From: Verrucomicrobiota bacterium
Lineage (GTDB): Bacteria > Verrucomicrobiota > Verrucomicrobiia > Limisphaerales > SXQI01
Direction: 5' to 3'
Assembly: GCA_008933045.1 (NCBI GenBank)
Contig: WBXJ01000147.1
Location: 1-7,492 of the forward strand
DNA: 7,492 nucleotides
Of the stretch, positions 1-5,592 are shown piece after piece; the first letter of the stretch is position 1, and each line of letters starts with the position of its first letter. Under the pieces are notes generated by a model. That model ran no database searches and was not told the origin of the DNA. It worked only from the letters and a program-made list of their open reading frames with translations. A program made the position numbers and the translations under genes.

Positions 1-102
1 ACTCCGCTAGAGACGAAGGCTGTCGGATCCACCGACCTCACTCAGATCGATCCCCAAGCAACAACTAGCCGGCATCGCTTCTACCGAGTAATCAAACAGT
101 AG
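1..102 (+). CDS. C-terminal end of a secreted-type protein (partial)
   Basis: Frame 1 is open from the first base to a TAG stop and gives 33 residues. The end of this peptide (DPQATTSRHRFYRVIKQ) contains an Asp-Pro-Gln-Ala turn followed by RFYRV and a short basic tail. From memory, this is how many large extracellular verrucomicrobial proteins end: a last fibronectin/Ig-like or 'GSTDL-x-W'-type beta domain closes with (R)FYRV/A and a few residues. What is visible is only the tail, so the body of the protein (enzyme, adhesin or repeat protein) cannot be named. The reading direction matches the two genes that follow, but about 190 bases with hairpins separate them, so it is probably its own transcription unit. 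The alternative is a chance open frame, but the motif match argues against that. Confidence 0.6.
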   Translation, partial: TPLETKAVGSTDLTQIDPQATTSRHRFYRVIKQ

Positions 103-164
103 TCCACGCGGCAGAGGTTGTGTGGTTTTACCTATCCGCTCGGCATCGGTGGGGGGCAAACTCT

Positions 165-205
165 CGACGGATTGACGCACCGTCGTGCGGCCCGAGCGAA
201 TCGGG
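165..205 (+). terminator. Two tandem small hairpins, possible terminator of the left-edge gene
   Basis: The first hairpin pairs CGACGG (165-170) with CCGTCG (180-185) around a 9-base loop. The second pairs CCCGA (191-195) with TCGGG (201-205) around GCGAA, and is followed by only three T bases and then GAAATT. The position, 60-100 bases after the TAG stop, suits a transcription terminator. The T tract is weak, so this could also be a Rho-dependent end or just an mRNA-stabilising structure. Confidence 0.35.
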
Positions 206-255
206 TTTGAAATTACTTCACCGGCAGTATCGTCTGGTTTTGGTGGGCAGGATTC

Positions 256-284
256 TTGACGTGGTGGGTGGGGTTGCCTAGTTT
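256..284 (+). promoter_or_regulatory. Candidate sigma70-type promoter for the isomerase-lactonase pair
   Basis: TTGACG (256-261) matches the -35 consensus at five of six positions. It is followed after exactly 17 bases by TAGTTT (279-284), a poor -10 that matches at three of six. A start site 6-8 bases after the -10 would fall at about 290-292, only 3-5 bases before the ATG at 295, so the message would be almost leaderless. A G-rich stretch (GGTGGGTGGGG, 263-273) lies in the spacer. The -35 and spacing are seen directly; promoter activity is inferred. Confidence 0.28.
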
Positions 285-294
285 TGCCTGATCT

Positions 295-1116
295 ATGCGA
301 TCGAGTGTGACTGTCTCGTTGGTGGGTGAAGCGCGAGGTGGGCCTTTCGTTTTTTGGGATGATTTAGGGGGGGCTTGCCTGCAATCGGCTAGGCTTGGTT
401 TTGATTCGATCGAGGTTTTTCCCTGCGGGCCGGATGATCCCGCTCTGGCTTTTTTGCCCGCGCTTTTGAATCAACACTCACTGCGATTGGCTGCCATGGG
501 CACTGGCGCAGGCTGGGTGAAGCACCAATTGACTCTCACGCATCCTGATGCCGAGATTTCTCAGCGGGCGAGAAGTTTTGTGAAGGGTATCATCGATCAG
601 GCCGGAGCGCTGGGTGCTTCGGCGATCATCGGATCAATGCAAGGGCGAAGCCTGCCGGGGGGTGATCGGGGATCTGCCTTGGCTCGCCTAATTGATGCCC
701 TCGATGAATTAGGGGATTACGCCGCACGTCACGGAGTTCCGTTGTTGATCGAACCTTTAAACCGGTATGAGACTAACCTGATCAACACGGTCCAGGACGG
801 TCTGGACTTGCTGGCGTTACTGAAGACAAAAAACCTCAAGCTCTTGCTCGATTTATTTCACATGAACATTGAGGAAGTCTCGATTCCTGCTGCGTTGCGG
901 GCGGCGGGATCGGCGATTGGTCATGTGCATTTTGTGGATACCAATCGACGTGCTCCAGGGTTTGGTCATATGGACTACGTGCCGATATTGAAGGCACTGA
1001 GGGAGGTCGGTTATGAGGGTTACCTTTCGGCGGAAGTTTTGCCTTGGCCCAATTCGAATGAAGCTGCCGAGCAAACGATTCTTAAGTTCAAGGAACTCGT
1101 ATCCAGCGCGGTCTGA
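295..1116 (+). CDS. Ketose 3-epimerase-like sugar isomerase/epimerase (TIM barrel)
   Basis: This 273-residue protein belongs to the xylose isomerase-like TIM-barrel (AP endonuclease 2) superfamily and most resembles D-tagatose/D-psicose 3-epimerases. The characteristic blocks appear in order: IEPLNRYETN (152-161), LLDLFHMNIEE (184-194), GHVHFVDTNR (209-218) and a late Glu in SAEVLP. The expected metal ligands are E153, D186, H212 and E247. Likely substrate contacts are E159, H189 and R218. Compared from memory with the Agrobacterium psicose epimerase, all seven sit at a constant offset of one residue. The expected role is cytoplasmic, Mn2+ or Co2+ dependent epimerisation of a free keto sugar at C3; the actual substrate cannot be read from sequence. 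An in-frame stop lies just upstream at 289-291, so ATG 295 is the first possible ATG. No Shine-Dalgarno is visible. The lactonase-like gene follows after 7 bases, so the two are probably one operon. Hydroxypyruvate isomerase or an IolE-like enzyme is the alternative. Confidence 0.85.
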   Translation: MRSSVTVSLVGEARGGPFVFWDDLGGACLQSARLGFDSIEVFPCGPDDPALAFLPALLNQHSLRLAAMGTGAGWVKHQLTLTHPDAEISQRARSFVKGIIDQAGALGASAIIGSMQGRSLPGGDRGSALARLIDALDELGDYAARHGVPLLIEPLNRYETNLINTVQDGLDLLALLKTKNLKLLLDLFHMNIEEVSIPAALRAAGSAIGHVHFVDTNRRAPGFGHMDYVPILKALREVGYEGYLSAEVLPWPNSNEAAEQTILKFKELVSSAV

Positions 1117-1123
1117 TTGATTG

Positions 1124-1957
1124 ATGAAAATAGACGCACACCAACATTTCTGGCGCTTTGACCCCGTGGACTATCCGTGGATTAACGAGGGCGTGCCCGT
1201 CCTCATGCGTGATTATCAACCGGAGGATTTGGAACTGGAGTTGCGGCGGTCAGGGTTTGACGGTTGCATCGCAGTTCAGGCGAGAGAGAAAATTGAAGAA
1301 TCCTTTTCGCTTTTAAGTTTAGCGGATCGTCACCCGTTTATCCATGGGGTCGTCGGTTGGGTGGATCTGCAAGCCGAGACCATTTCTCGCGACCTTTCAA
1401 CGGTTGCCAAGCACCCGAAGTTCGTGGGCGTACGCGCCGTGCTGCAGGATAAAGCCGATGACCAATTGATGCTGCGACCTGATTTCATGCGGGGAATCAC
1501 TGCACTCCAAGATTTCGACTTAGCTTACGATCTGCTGATTTTTCCCAAGCACCTCAAACCCGCAGCGGAACTGGTGCGTCGATTTCCCAATCAACGGTTC
1601 GTGTTAGATCATATCGCGAAGCCTCAAATTCATGATGAAGATCGGTCTCAATGGCGCGATGATCTTCGCTCGTTGTCGCAAGCTCCGAACGTGTATTGCA
1701 AGCTTTCTGGATTAGTCACCGAAGCGAAGGCTCGTGCGTGGCGGCAGGAAGATTTCACGCCGTATCTTGATGATGTTTGGGAAGCCTTCGGTCCCGATCG
1801 GTTGATGTTTGGTTCTGACTGGCCGGTCGCATTGCTCGCAGGGAGTTATGTCGAAGTGGTCGGGATCATCCACCATTATTTAGCCACTAAATCTGAGTCT
1901 GATCAGCGAAAAGTTTGGGGCGATAACGCCGCGCGGTTTTATCGACTCAACCCTTGA
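1124..1957 (+). CDS. Amidohydrolase family 2 protein, L-fuconolactonase-like
   Basis: The protein is 277 residues, typical for the amidohydrolase_2 / COG3618 lactonase family, which opens sugar lactones such as L-fucono- or L-rhamnono-lactone to the free acids. The N-terminal metal motif is DAHQHFW (H7, H9), followed by the family's usual 'P..YPWI' stretch. Further expected sites are FVLDHIAKP (H163), VYCKLSGL (K193) and LMFGSDWPV (D232). The C-terminus has the family-typical GDNAARFYRL. No signal peptide is present, so it is cytoplasmic. I chose ATG 1124 rather than the TTG immediately before it because the protein then begins MKIDAHQHFW, as in relatives. No ribosome site is evident, and the 7-base gap after the epimerase gene suggests translational coupling. 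An epimerase plus a lactonase points to oxidative sugar catabolism (fucose/rhamnose type), but the substrate is inferred. The last 19 bases overlap the end of the convergent peptidase gene. Confidence 0.87.
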   Translation: MKIDAHQHFWRFDPVDYPWINEGVPVLMRDYQPEDLELELRRSGFDGCIAVQAREKIEESFSLLSLADRHPFIHGVVGWVDLQAETISRDLSTVAKHPKFVGVRAVLQDKADDQLMLRPDFMRGITALQDFDLAYDLLIFPKHLKPAAELVRRFPNQRFVLDHIAKPQIHDEDRSQWRDDLRSLSQAPNVYCKLSGLVTEAKARAWRQEDFTPYLDDVWEAFGPDRLMFGSDWPVALLAGSYVEVVGIIHHYLATKSESDQRKVWGDNAARFYRLNP

Positions 1958-3012
1958 ACCTTCGCGGAGGTTGTCCACGCGGGAACCTCAAGGTGCTTCG
2001 GATGGATCACATAAGCCGTCCGGCCAGACTCAGCCCATGCTTTTTCGACCCTTGCACAAGGCACGATTAAACGGGGATGTTCCTTAGATCCTGGATCATT
2101 GAGGATCACATCTCCTTCTTCGGTAAACCCCACACAGACCACCAGATGTCCCCCCTTCCGGTCGGGCAATCCTTTTAGAATCGGATAGGCCACAGAAAGC
2201 ACTATCGGCACACCTCGGTGTAACCACGGCTCGATCTGCGACAAGTTTTCGAATCGAGCTACCGTCGCACGCAGGGTTGAAAATGAACCTGCATACGCGA
2301 TATTGAACGCCCAGTTTCCGGTGCCAGGCCAGAGCGGATCAAACACCGCCTCGGCGATCTCTGGCACTTGTTTACAGAGTTGGTTCTGCCCGATTTCATT
2401 CCCCCAGTAATTGAGCACCATCGCCAAACTGGTGGGGCTACACCAAGCAGTTTCACCCCCCGGATAATTCCCCTGCGACAGTTGGGGTACCGGTAATTCA
2501 CGAGGCACAGCCCGCCACTGAGGAGGTGCTTCCCGAGTCACTGCTGGATCACTCAAGCAAAGGCCCAGCATCCGCACATCCAACGCATTGGTTCGTCCCC
2601 GAATCGTCACCCGCATCTGGCAGTGAGTTGCAGGTCGCGAAACGCGTAAGGTATCCGTCAAAACCACGCCATGGGAATCCCGTTGCTCAGGGTCGCTACG
2701 CCGAGTGAAGGTGTTAGTCTTCATCGACCACCAACCGAGATTATACCAGCGACTTTCCTCCTTCTCAAAACCCGCCCGCAATTCGACTTTGACCCCCATC
2801 GGTTGAGTATCGTCGATATTCCAAGAGGGAATCGCCTCGACCCAAGGAAAACTCGTCGCCACCCAAGGCGAAGTCACCACACAAGAATTGGAAGCCGGGG
2901 ATGCAACCATCTGGAACCCATCCAAGCGAGTCCATGTCATCATCTCCACAGCCGCCTGCGCGTTTACAAGTTGAACCATCCAACAAAATGCGATGAGACG
3001 AAACATCATCAT
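1939..3012 (-). CDS. Secreted C39-like cysteine peptidase with N-terminal beta-rich region
   Basis: This is a 357-residue exported protein. Residues 1-20 form a signal peptide (R5, a hydrophobic core, then A18-Q19-A20 as a probable cleavage site). Residues about 25-160 are rich in Trp, Thr and Val and look beta-stranded; I do not recognise the domain. Residues about 172-340 match Peptidase_C39_2: LPVPQLSQG (Q180 as likely oxyanion residue), AWCSPTSLAMVLNYWG (nucleophile C191), GGHLVVCVGF (H289) and VILNDPGS (D306). The Cys-His-Asp set is complete, so an active periplasmic or outer thiol peptidase is likely, with an unknown target. The start overlaps the rhomboid stop in TAATG. AGGAG (plus-strand 3016-3020) lies 3, 6 and 9 bases before three consecutive ATG codons, so initiation at the second or third (3009 or 3006) is more natural. 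The stop overlaps the convergent lactonase gene. Unlike toxin-exporting C39 proteins, there is no ABC transporter fused or adjacent. Confidence 0.85.
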   Translation of the reverse strand: MMMFRLIAFCWMVQLVNAQAAVEMMTWTRLDGFQMVASPASNSCVVTSPWVATSFPWVEAIPSWNIDDTQPMGVKVELRAGFEKEESRWYNLGWWSMKTNTFTRRSDPEQRDSHGVVLTDTLRVSRPATHCQMRVTIRGRTNALDVRMLGLCLSDPAVTREAPPQWRAVPRELPVPQLSQGNYPGGETAWCSPTSLAMVLNYWGNEIGQNQLCKQVPEIAEAVFDPLWPGTGNWAFNIAYAGSFSTLRATVARFENLSQIEPWLHRGVPIVLSVAYPILKGLPDRKGGHLVVCVGFTEEGDVILNDPGSKEHPRLIVPCARVEKAWAESGRTAYVIHPKHLEVPAWTTSAKVQGLSR

Positions 3013-3020
3013 TAACTCCT
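3006..3020 (-). promoter_or_regulatory. Ribosome binding site and triple-ATG start of the C39 peptidase gene
   Basis: On the minus strand the order is AGGAG, TTA, then ATG ATG ATG. The AGGAG lies inside the last codons of the rhomboid gene, whose TAA shares a base with the first ATG. This is the only strong Shine-Dalgarno I could find in the window. It suggests re-initiation by ribosomes finishing the rhomboid gene, together with independent initiation. Confidence 0.6.
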
Positions 3021-3914
3021 GAGTGCGAGTGTCCAGACCAGTGCCAGTAGGCCAAGAAAAACTAACGTAGCGACAACTTGAGTTACGTAATGCTCCAACA
3101 ATTTCTTGGGGAATAGGGAGAGTAAACCTCCAAACAACACTCCCGCAATAAACCCACCCAGATGAGCTAGGACGTCAGAACTTGGATCGAGCCCAAATAG
3201 AATGAAGAGAAAAAAACCAGCCATCACACCGCTCATCACATACCGCCAAGCCTTGTCGCTTTCACGCCAAACAACTAAGGAATGGAGTCCGAGCACCCCT
3301 AAAGCTCCCATCATCATCCCAGAGGCGCCAACGCCAAAATAAGCATGCGGATATAAAAGGAGCCCAGTCACATTTCCCAAGGCTCCAGCGCAAAACGTCG
3401 CCAACAATGCTGGCCCAGTGCCAAAACGTCCCATCGCAAAACCGAGCATCAAAAGACCGAACGTAACATTGGCCATTAAATGCGCTAAATCCGAGTGTAA
3501 CGTCACTGCGGTGAACAACCGCCACCATTGGCCCTGAGTCACCGCCGCGCTATCCATCCGACCGACGGACGTCAACAATGCCCATTTGGTCGATGCCAGA
3601 TAATGCCAAGAGGCGAGAGCCACACACCAAATGAGGACCGAAGGATTCAGACGGAGATCGCGCCCAGGCAAGTGCCCGCGCCAGTTCCAACCTTGATTTT
3701 CGAGCCGGTATTGGTGAATCGACGCCAGTGCCCGTGAGTGATCCCCGCAAGGAACCCTCAGCAGCCAGGTTCTGGTCCCAGGCTCCTGTTCGAGAGTGGT
3801 CTCGATCCCCTGACTAATAAGCACCAAACTCCAATCCATCGCCTGCCTGCGAGAGTAGGCAAAAATCGTCGTCAGTGACGGTTTCGTCGTCAAATCCGTA
3901 GATTCAGGAGTCAT
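3012..3914 (-). CDS. Rhomboid family intramembrane serine protease with N-terminal cytosolic domain
   Basis: This 300-residue membrane protease should cleave transmembrane helices of substrate proteins within the inner membrane. The rhomboid signature is complete: QWWRLFTAVTLHSDLAHLMAN gives the L1-loop WR (131-132) and the HxxxN pair H145/N149. GVGASGMMMG carries the nucleophile S198, and DVLAHLGGFIAG the general base H251 followed by the GxxxG-type packing motif. These positions run closely parallel to H150, N154, S201 and H254 of E. coli GlpG. Helices lie at about 93-108, 143-162, 167-187, 194-215, 224-241, 247-267 and 278-297, which makes a 6+1 topology with an extra C-terminal helix. The first ~85 residues are soluble (FAYSRRQAMDWSLVLISQGI...) and look like the short alpha/beta 'signal-transducing' (DUF2007-like) domain seen before some rhomboids. 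That part is a weak resemblance only. The gene starts 59 bases after the HAD gene and its TAA overlaps the ATG of the C39 peptidase gene. No clear Shine-Dalgarno is seen. Confidence 0.9.
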   Translation of the reverse strand: MTPESTDLTTKPSLTTIFAYSRRQAMDWSLVLISQGIETTLEQEPGTRTWLLRVPCGDHSRALASIHQYRLENQGWNWRGHLPGRDLRLNPSVLIWCVALASWHYLASTKWALLTSVGRMDSAAVTQGQWWRLFTAVTLHSDLAHLMANVTFGLLMLGFAMGRFGTGPALLATFCAGALGNVTGLLLYPHAYFGVGASGMMMGALGVLGLHSLVVWRESDKAWRYVMSGVMAGFFLFILFGLDPSSDVLAHLGGFIAGVLFGGLLSLFPKKLLEHYVTQVVATLVFLGLLALVWTLALRS

Positions 3915-3973
3915 GAAAAAGATGACAGGTTTCGGGAGTAAGAAAGCACATCTTCACCGAAAATGCGAGTTTG

Positions 3974-4639
3974 CTATGGCACTAATCCCGATTGACGCAA
4001 CGCCACCAACGTATCCTGCGGGCGATCATGCAGGAACACTTGCCAGCCTCGACGATGGGCCGTTTCGATGTTTTCCGCCCGGTCATCAAAGTACAGAATC
4101 CTACCCCCTGCGGCACCGGTGGTTCGTTCCACAATCTCGTAAAGCTGAGGATCAGGCTTCATCACATGGTGCTCATACGAAAGGATGTAACCGGTGAATT
4201 CCGAAAAGAACGGATAGGTCGCGCGAATGTGATCAACTGCTAGTTCACTGGTATTCGAAAAAATGTAGGTCGGCAGGCCCTGACTTCGAAAATATCGATT
4301 CAGCTCCACCATCAAGGCAACCTCACTAAAAATATCACCCAATTGCCGACAGAATTCTGCCAGGGTTCGCCGGTATCCAGTCAGGCCGCGAACCTCATAA
4401 AAAAACTCTTGAGTGCTCATCAAACCCGTCTCGTAGCGATGAAGGAGCGGCGTTTGGTTAATCAGGCCCAACACCTGATCGGCAGAGAAACTAGAATCCC
4501 CTGCCAAGGCCCGAGCCGCCTTGTTAAAATCAAAATCGAGCAAAACTTTTCCAAGATCGAAAACCACTACCTGCGGTTGGATCAAGGTTGGAGCAGTGGG
4601 AAACCGTTCGAAAGATGGCCTAGACTCACTGCAACTCAC
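3974..4639 (-). CDS. HAD-superfamily phosphatase, YihX-like
   Basis: This cytoplasmic haloacid dehalogenase-like hydrolase is about 200-220 residues, close to the size of YihX-type phosphatases that dephosphorylate small sugar phosphates. With the GTG start at 4639, motif I is VVVFDLGKVLLDFDF (nucleophile D28). The second Asp of the usual DxD is replaced by G30, as in YihX (DLGN). Motif II is FSNTSE (S128), motif III MKPDPQLYE (K161) and motif IV LYFDDRAENIETA (D185, D186). All catalytic motifs are present. The start is uncertain. GTG 4639 overlaps the recR stop by 14 bases and has GGAAGG five bases upstream. TTG 4585 would give 203 residues, nearer the family start, and ATG 4675 would overlap recR more deeply. 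An N-terminal stretch of about 20 residues before the first beta strand is unusual and favours a shorter form. The substrate is unknown. It is co-directional with recR and the rhomboid gene. Confidence 0.82.
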   Translation of the reverse strand: MSCSESRPSFERFPTAPTLIQPQVVVFDLGKVLLDFDFNKAARALAGDSSFSADQVLGLINQTPLLHRYETGLMSTQEFFYEVRGLTGYRRTLAEFCRQLGDIFSEVALMVELNRYFRSQGLPTYIFSNTSELAVDHIRATYPFFSEFTGYILSYEHHVMKPDPQLYEIVERTTGAAGGRILYFDDRAENIETAHRRGWQVFLHDRPQDTLVALRQSGLVP

Positions 4640-5228
4640 GACGACCTTCCAACGCTCGGCTGAGCGTGAGTTCATCTGCGAATTCCAAGCCTGCTCCAGC
4701 GGGAAGACCTTGAGCGATCCTCGAAACAAGCACCCCATGCACCCGAAGCAATCGTGCCAAATAATAACTCGTCGCGTCACCCTCCACATCCGATGGCAGC
4801 GCGATCACCACTTCTCGAACCTGCTCCGGGCCCAGACGTTCCTCAAGCTCCCGAATTCTTAAATCGGCGGGCTCCACTCCGTTAATGGGAGAAATTTTAC
4901 CCCCCAAAACATGGAATCGACCCTTAAACATTCCCGATTTTTCGAGACTCAAAATATCTGTCGGTTTCTCAACCAAGCAAAGGAGAGAGGTATCACGCGA
5001 ATCATCGCGACAAATCCGGCAAGGTTGATCCTCGGTCAGTGCCCCACAATTCTGACAAGAGCACACACGGTGCCGAGCCTCAACCATCTTTTGAGCGAGC
5101 ACTTCTACCTGAGCCGTCTCGGTCTGCATCAAATGCAACCCAAGCCGCTCCGCACTGCGAGGGCCAATCCCGGGCAGTTTACCAAGAAGCGCGATCAAAC
5201 TGACAAGTGCTGGAGGCAACGCCGACAC
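4626..5228 (-). CDS. recR: Recombination mediator RecR
   Basis: This 200-residue protein has the standard length for RecR, the toroidal DNA-binding partner of RecO/RecF that helps load RecA on gapped DNA. The domains are in the normal order. A helix-hairpin-helix lies at 17-30 (KLPGIGPRSAERLG). A C4 zinc finger CQNC...CRIC uses C58, C61, C70 and C73. A Toprim domain follows, with LVEKPTDILSLE at 85-96, HVLGGKISPINGV and SDVEGDATSYYLARLL. The conserved tail SRIAQGLPAGAGLEFADELTLSRALEGRR is close to the usual G(V/L)P.G..LE(Y/F).DE.TL motif. The start is GTG at 5228, placed 12 bases after the ybaB-type gene's stop, where MSALPPALVSLI matches normal RecR N-termini. No strong Shine-Dalgarno is seen. 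The order dnaX-ybaB-recR is the conserved bacterial block and supports the call. Confidence 0.97.
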   Translation of the reverse strand: MSALPPALVSLIALLGKLPGIGPRSAERLGLHLMQTETAQVEVLAQKMVEARHRVCSCQNCGALTEDQPCRICRDDSRDTSLLCLVEKPTDILSLEKSGMFKGRFHVLGGKISPINGVEPADLRIRELEERLGPEQVREVVIALPSDVEGDATSYYLARLLRVHGVLVSRIAQGLPAGAGLEFADELTLSRALEGRRELQ

Positions 5229-5240
5229 AACAGCGAAAGC

Positions 5241-5552
5241 TTAGATCAACCCCGGAATGTTAAACCCCTGAGTCACCTTCGCCATCTCTGTGTTCGATAT
5301 TTCCTTCGCCTGACCCAGCGCATTGTTGATTGCGGTGATGAGCATCTCCTCAACAATCTGCGCATCTGCGGGGTTCAACGCCTGCGGATCAATCTTGATG
5401 GACGAAAGAGTGCCGTCGCATCGAGCAACAACCTTCACCGCTCCTCCTCCGCTCGAAACCTCGATCGTCCTCGCGGCGAGTTGCGTTTGGACATCTTCGA
5501 TCTGACGCTGGATGCGCCCCGCCTGTTTCATTAGTTTTCCAATGCTGGACAT
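5241..5552 (-). CDS. YbaB/EbfC family nucleoid-associated DNA-binding protein
   Basis: This 103-residue protein has the typical size and shape of the YbaB/EbfC family, small dimeric DNA-binding proteins that coat or organise DNA. The N-terminus MSSIGKLMKQAGRIQRQIEDVQTQL is the family's opening amphipathic helix. It is followed by the strand segment TIEVSSGGGAVKVVARCDGTLSSIKIDP, with its conserved G-G-G-x-V pattern, and the closing helix EEMLITAINNALGQAKE. ATG 5552 is chosen because the family starts in exactly this way. It lies 40 bases after dnaX. An AAGGAG occurs in the gap (plus-strand 5583-5588) but about 30 bases from the ATG, too far to act as a normal ribosome site. Its job between dnaX and recR is not settled even in model bacteria; a link to repair is inferred from gene order. 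Confidence 0.95.
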   Translation of the reverse strand: MSSIGKLMKQAGRIQRQIEDVQTQLAARTIEVSSGGGAVKVVARCDGTLSSIKIDPQALNPADAQIVEEMLITAINNALGQAKEISNTEMAKVTQGFNIPGLI

Positions 5553-5592
5553 AGAATAATTTCTTCAACGAAAGCCTGCTTGCTCCTTAAAT

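Noticed and set aside
367..373. Run of seven G near the start of the epimerase gene as a phase-variation tract
   Set aside because: It is short, encodes ordinary Gly codons in a conserved TIM-barrel enzyme, and there is no reason for on/off switching of such a gene.
4760..4800. RecR Toprim motif reads SDVEGDAT instead of the usual TVEGEAT
   Set aside because: The acidic pattern is kept (conservative Glu to Asp), so function should not be affected.
4911..5534. 207-codon plus-strand open frame opposite recR and the ybaB-type gene
   Set aside because: It spans two certain genes on the other strand and their spacer, with a composition (many His, Arg, Asn) unlike a folded protein.
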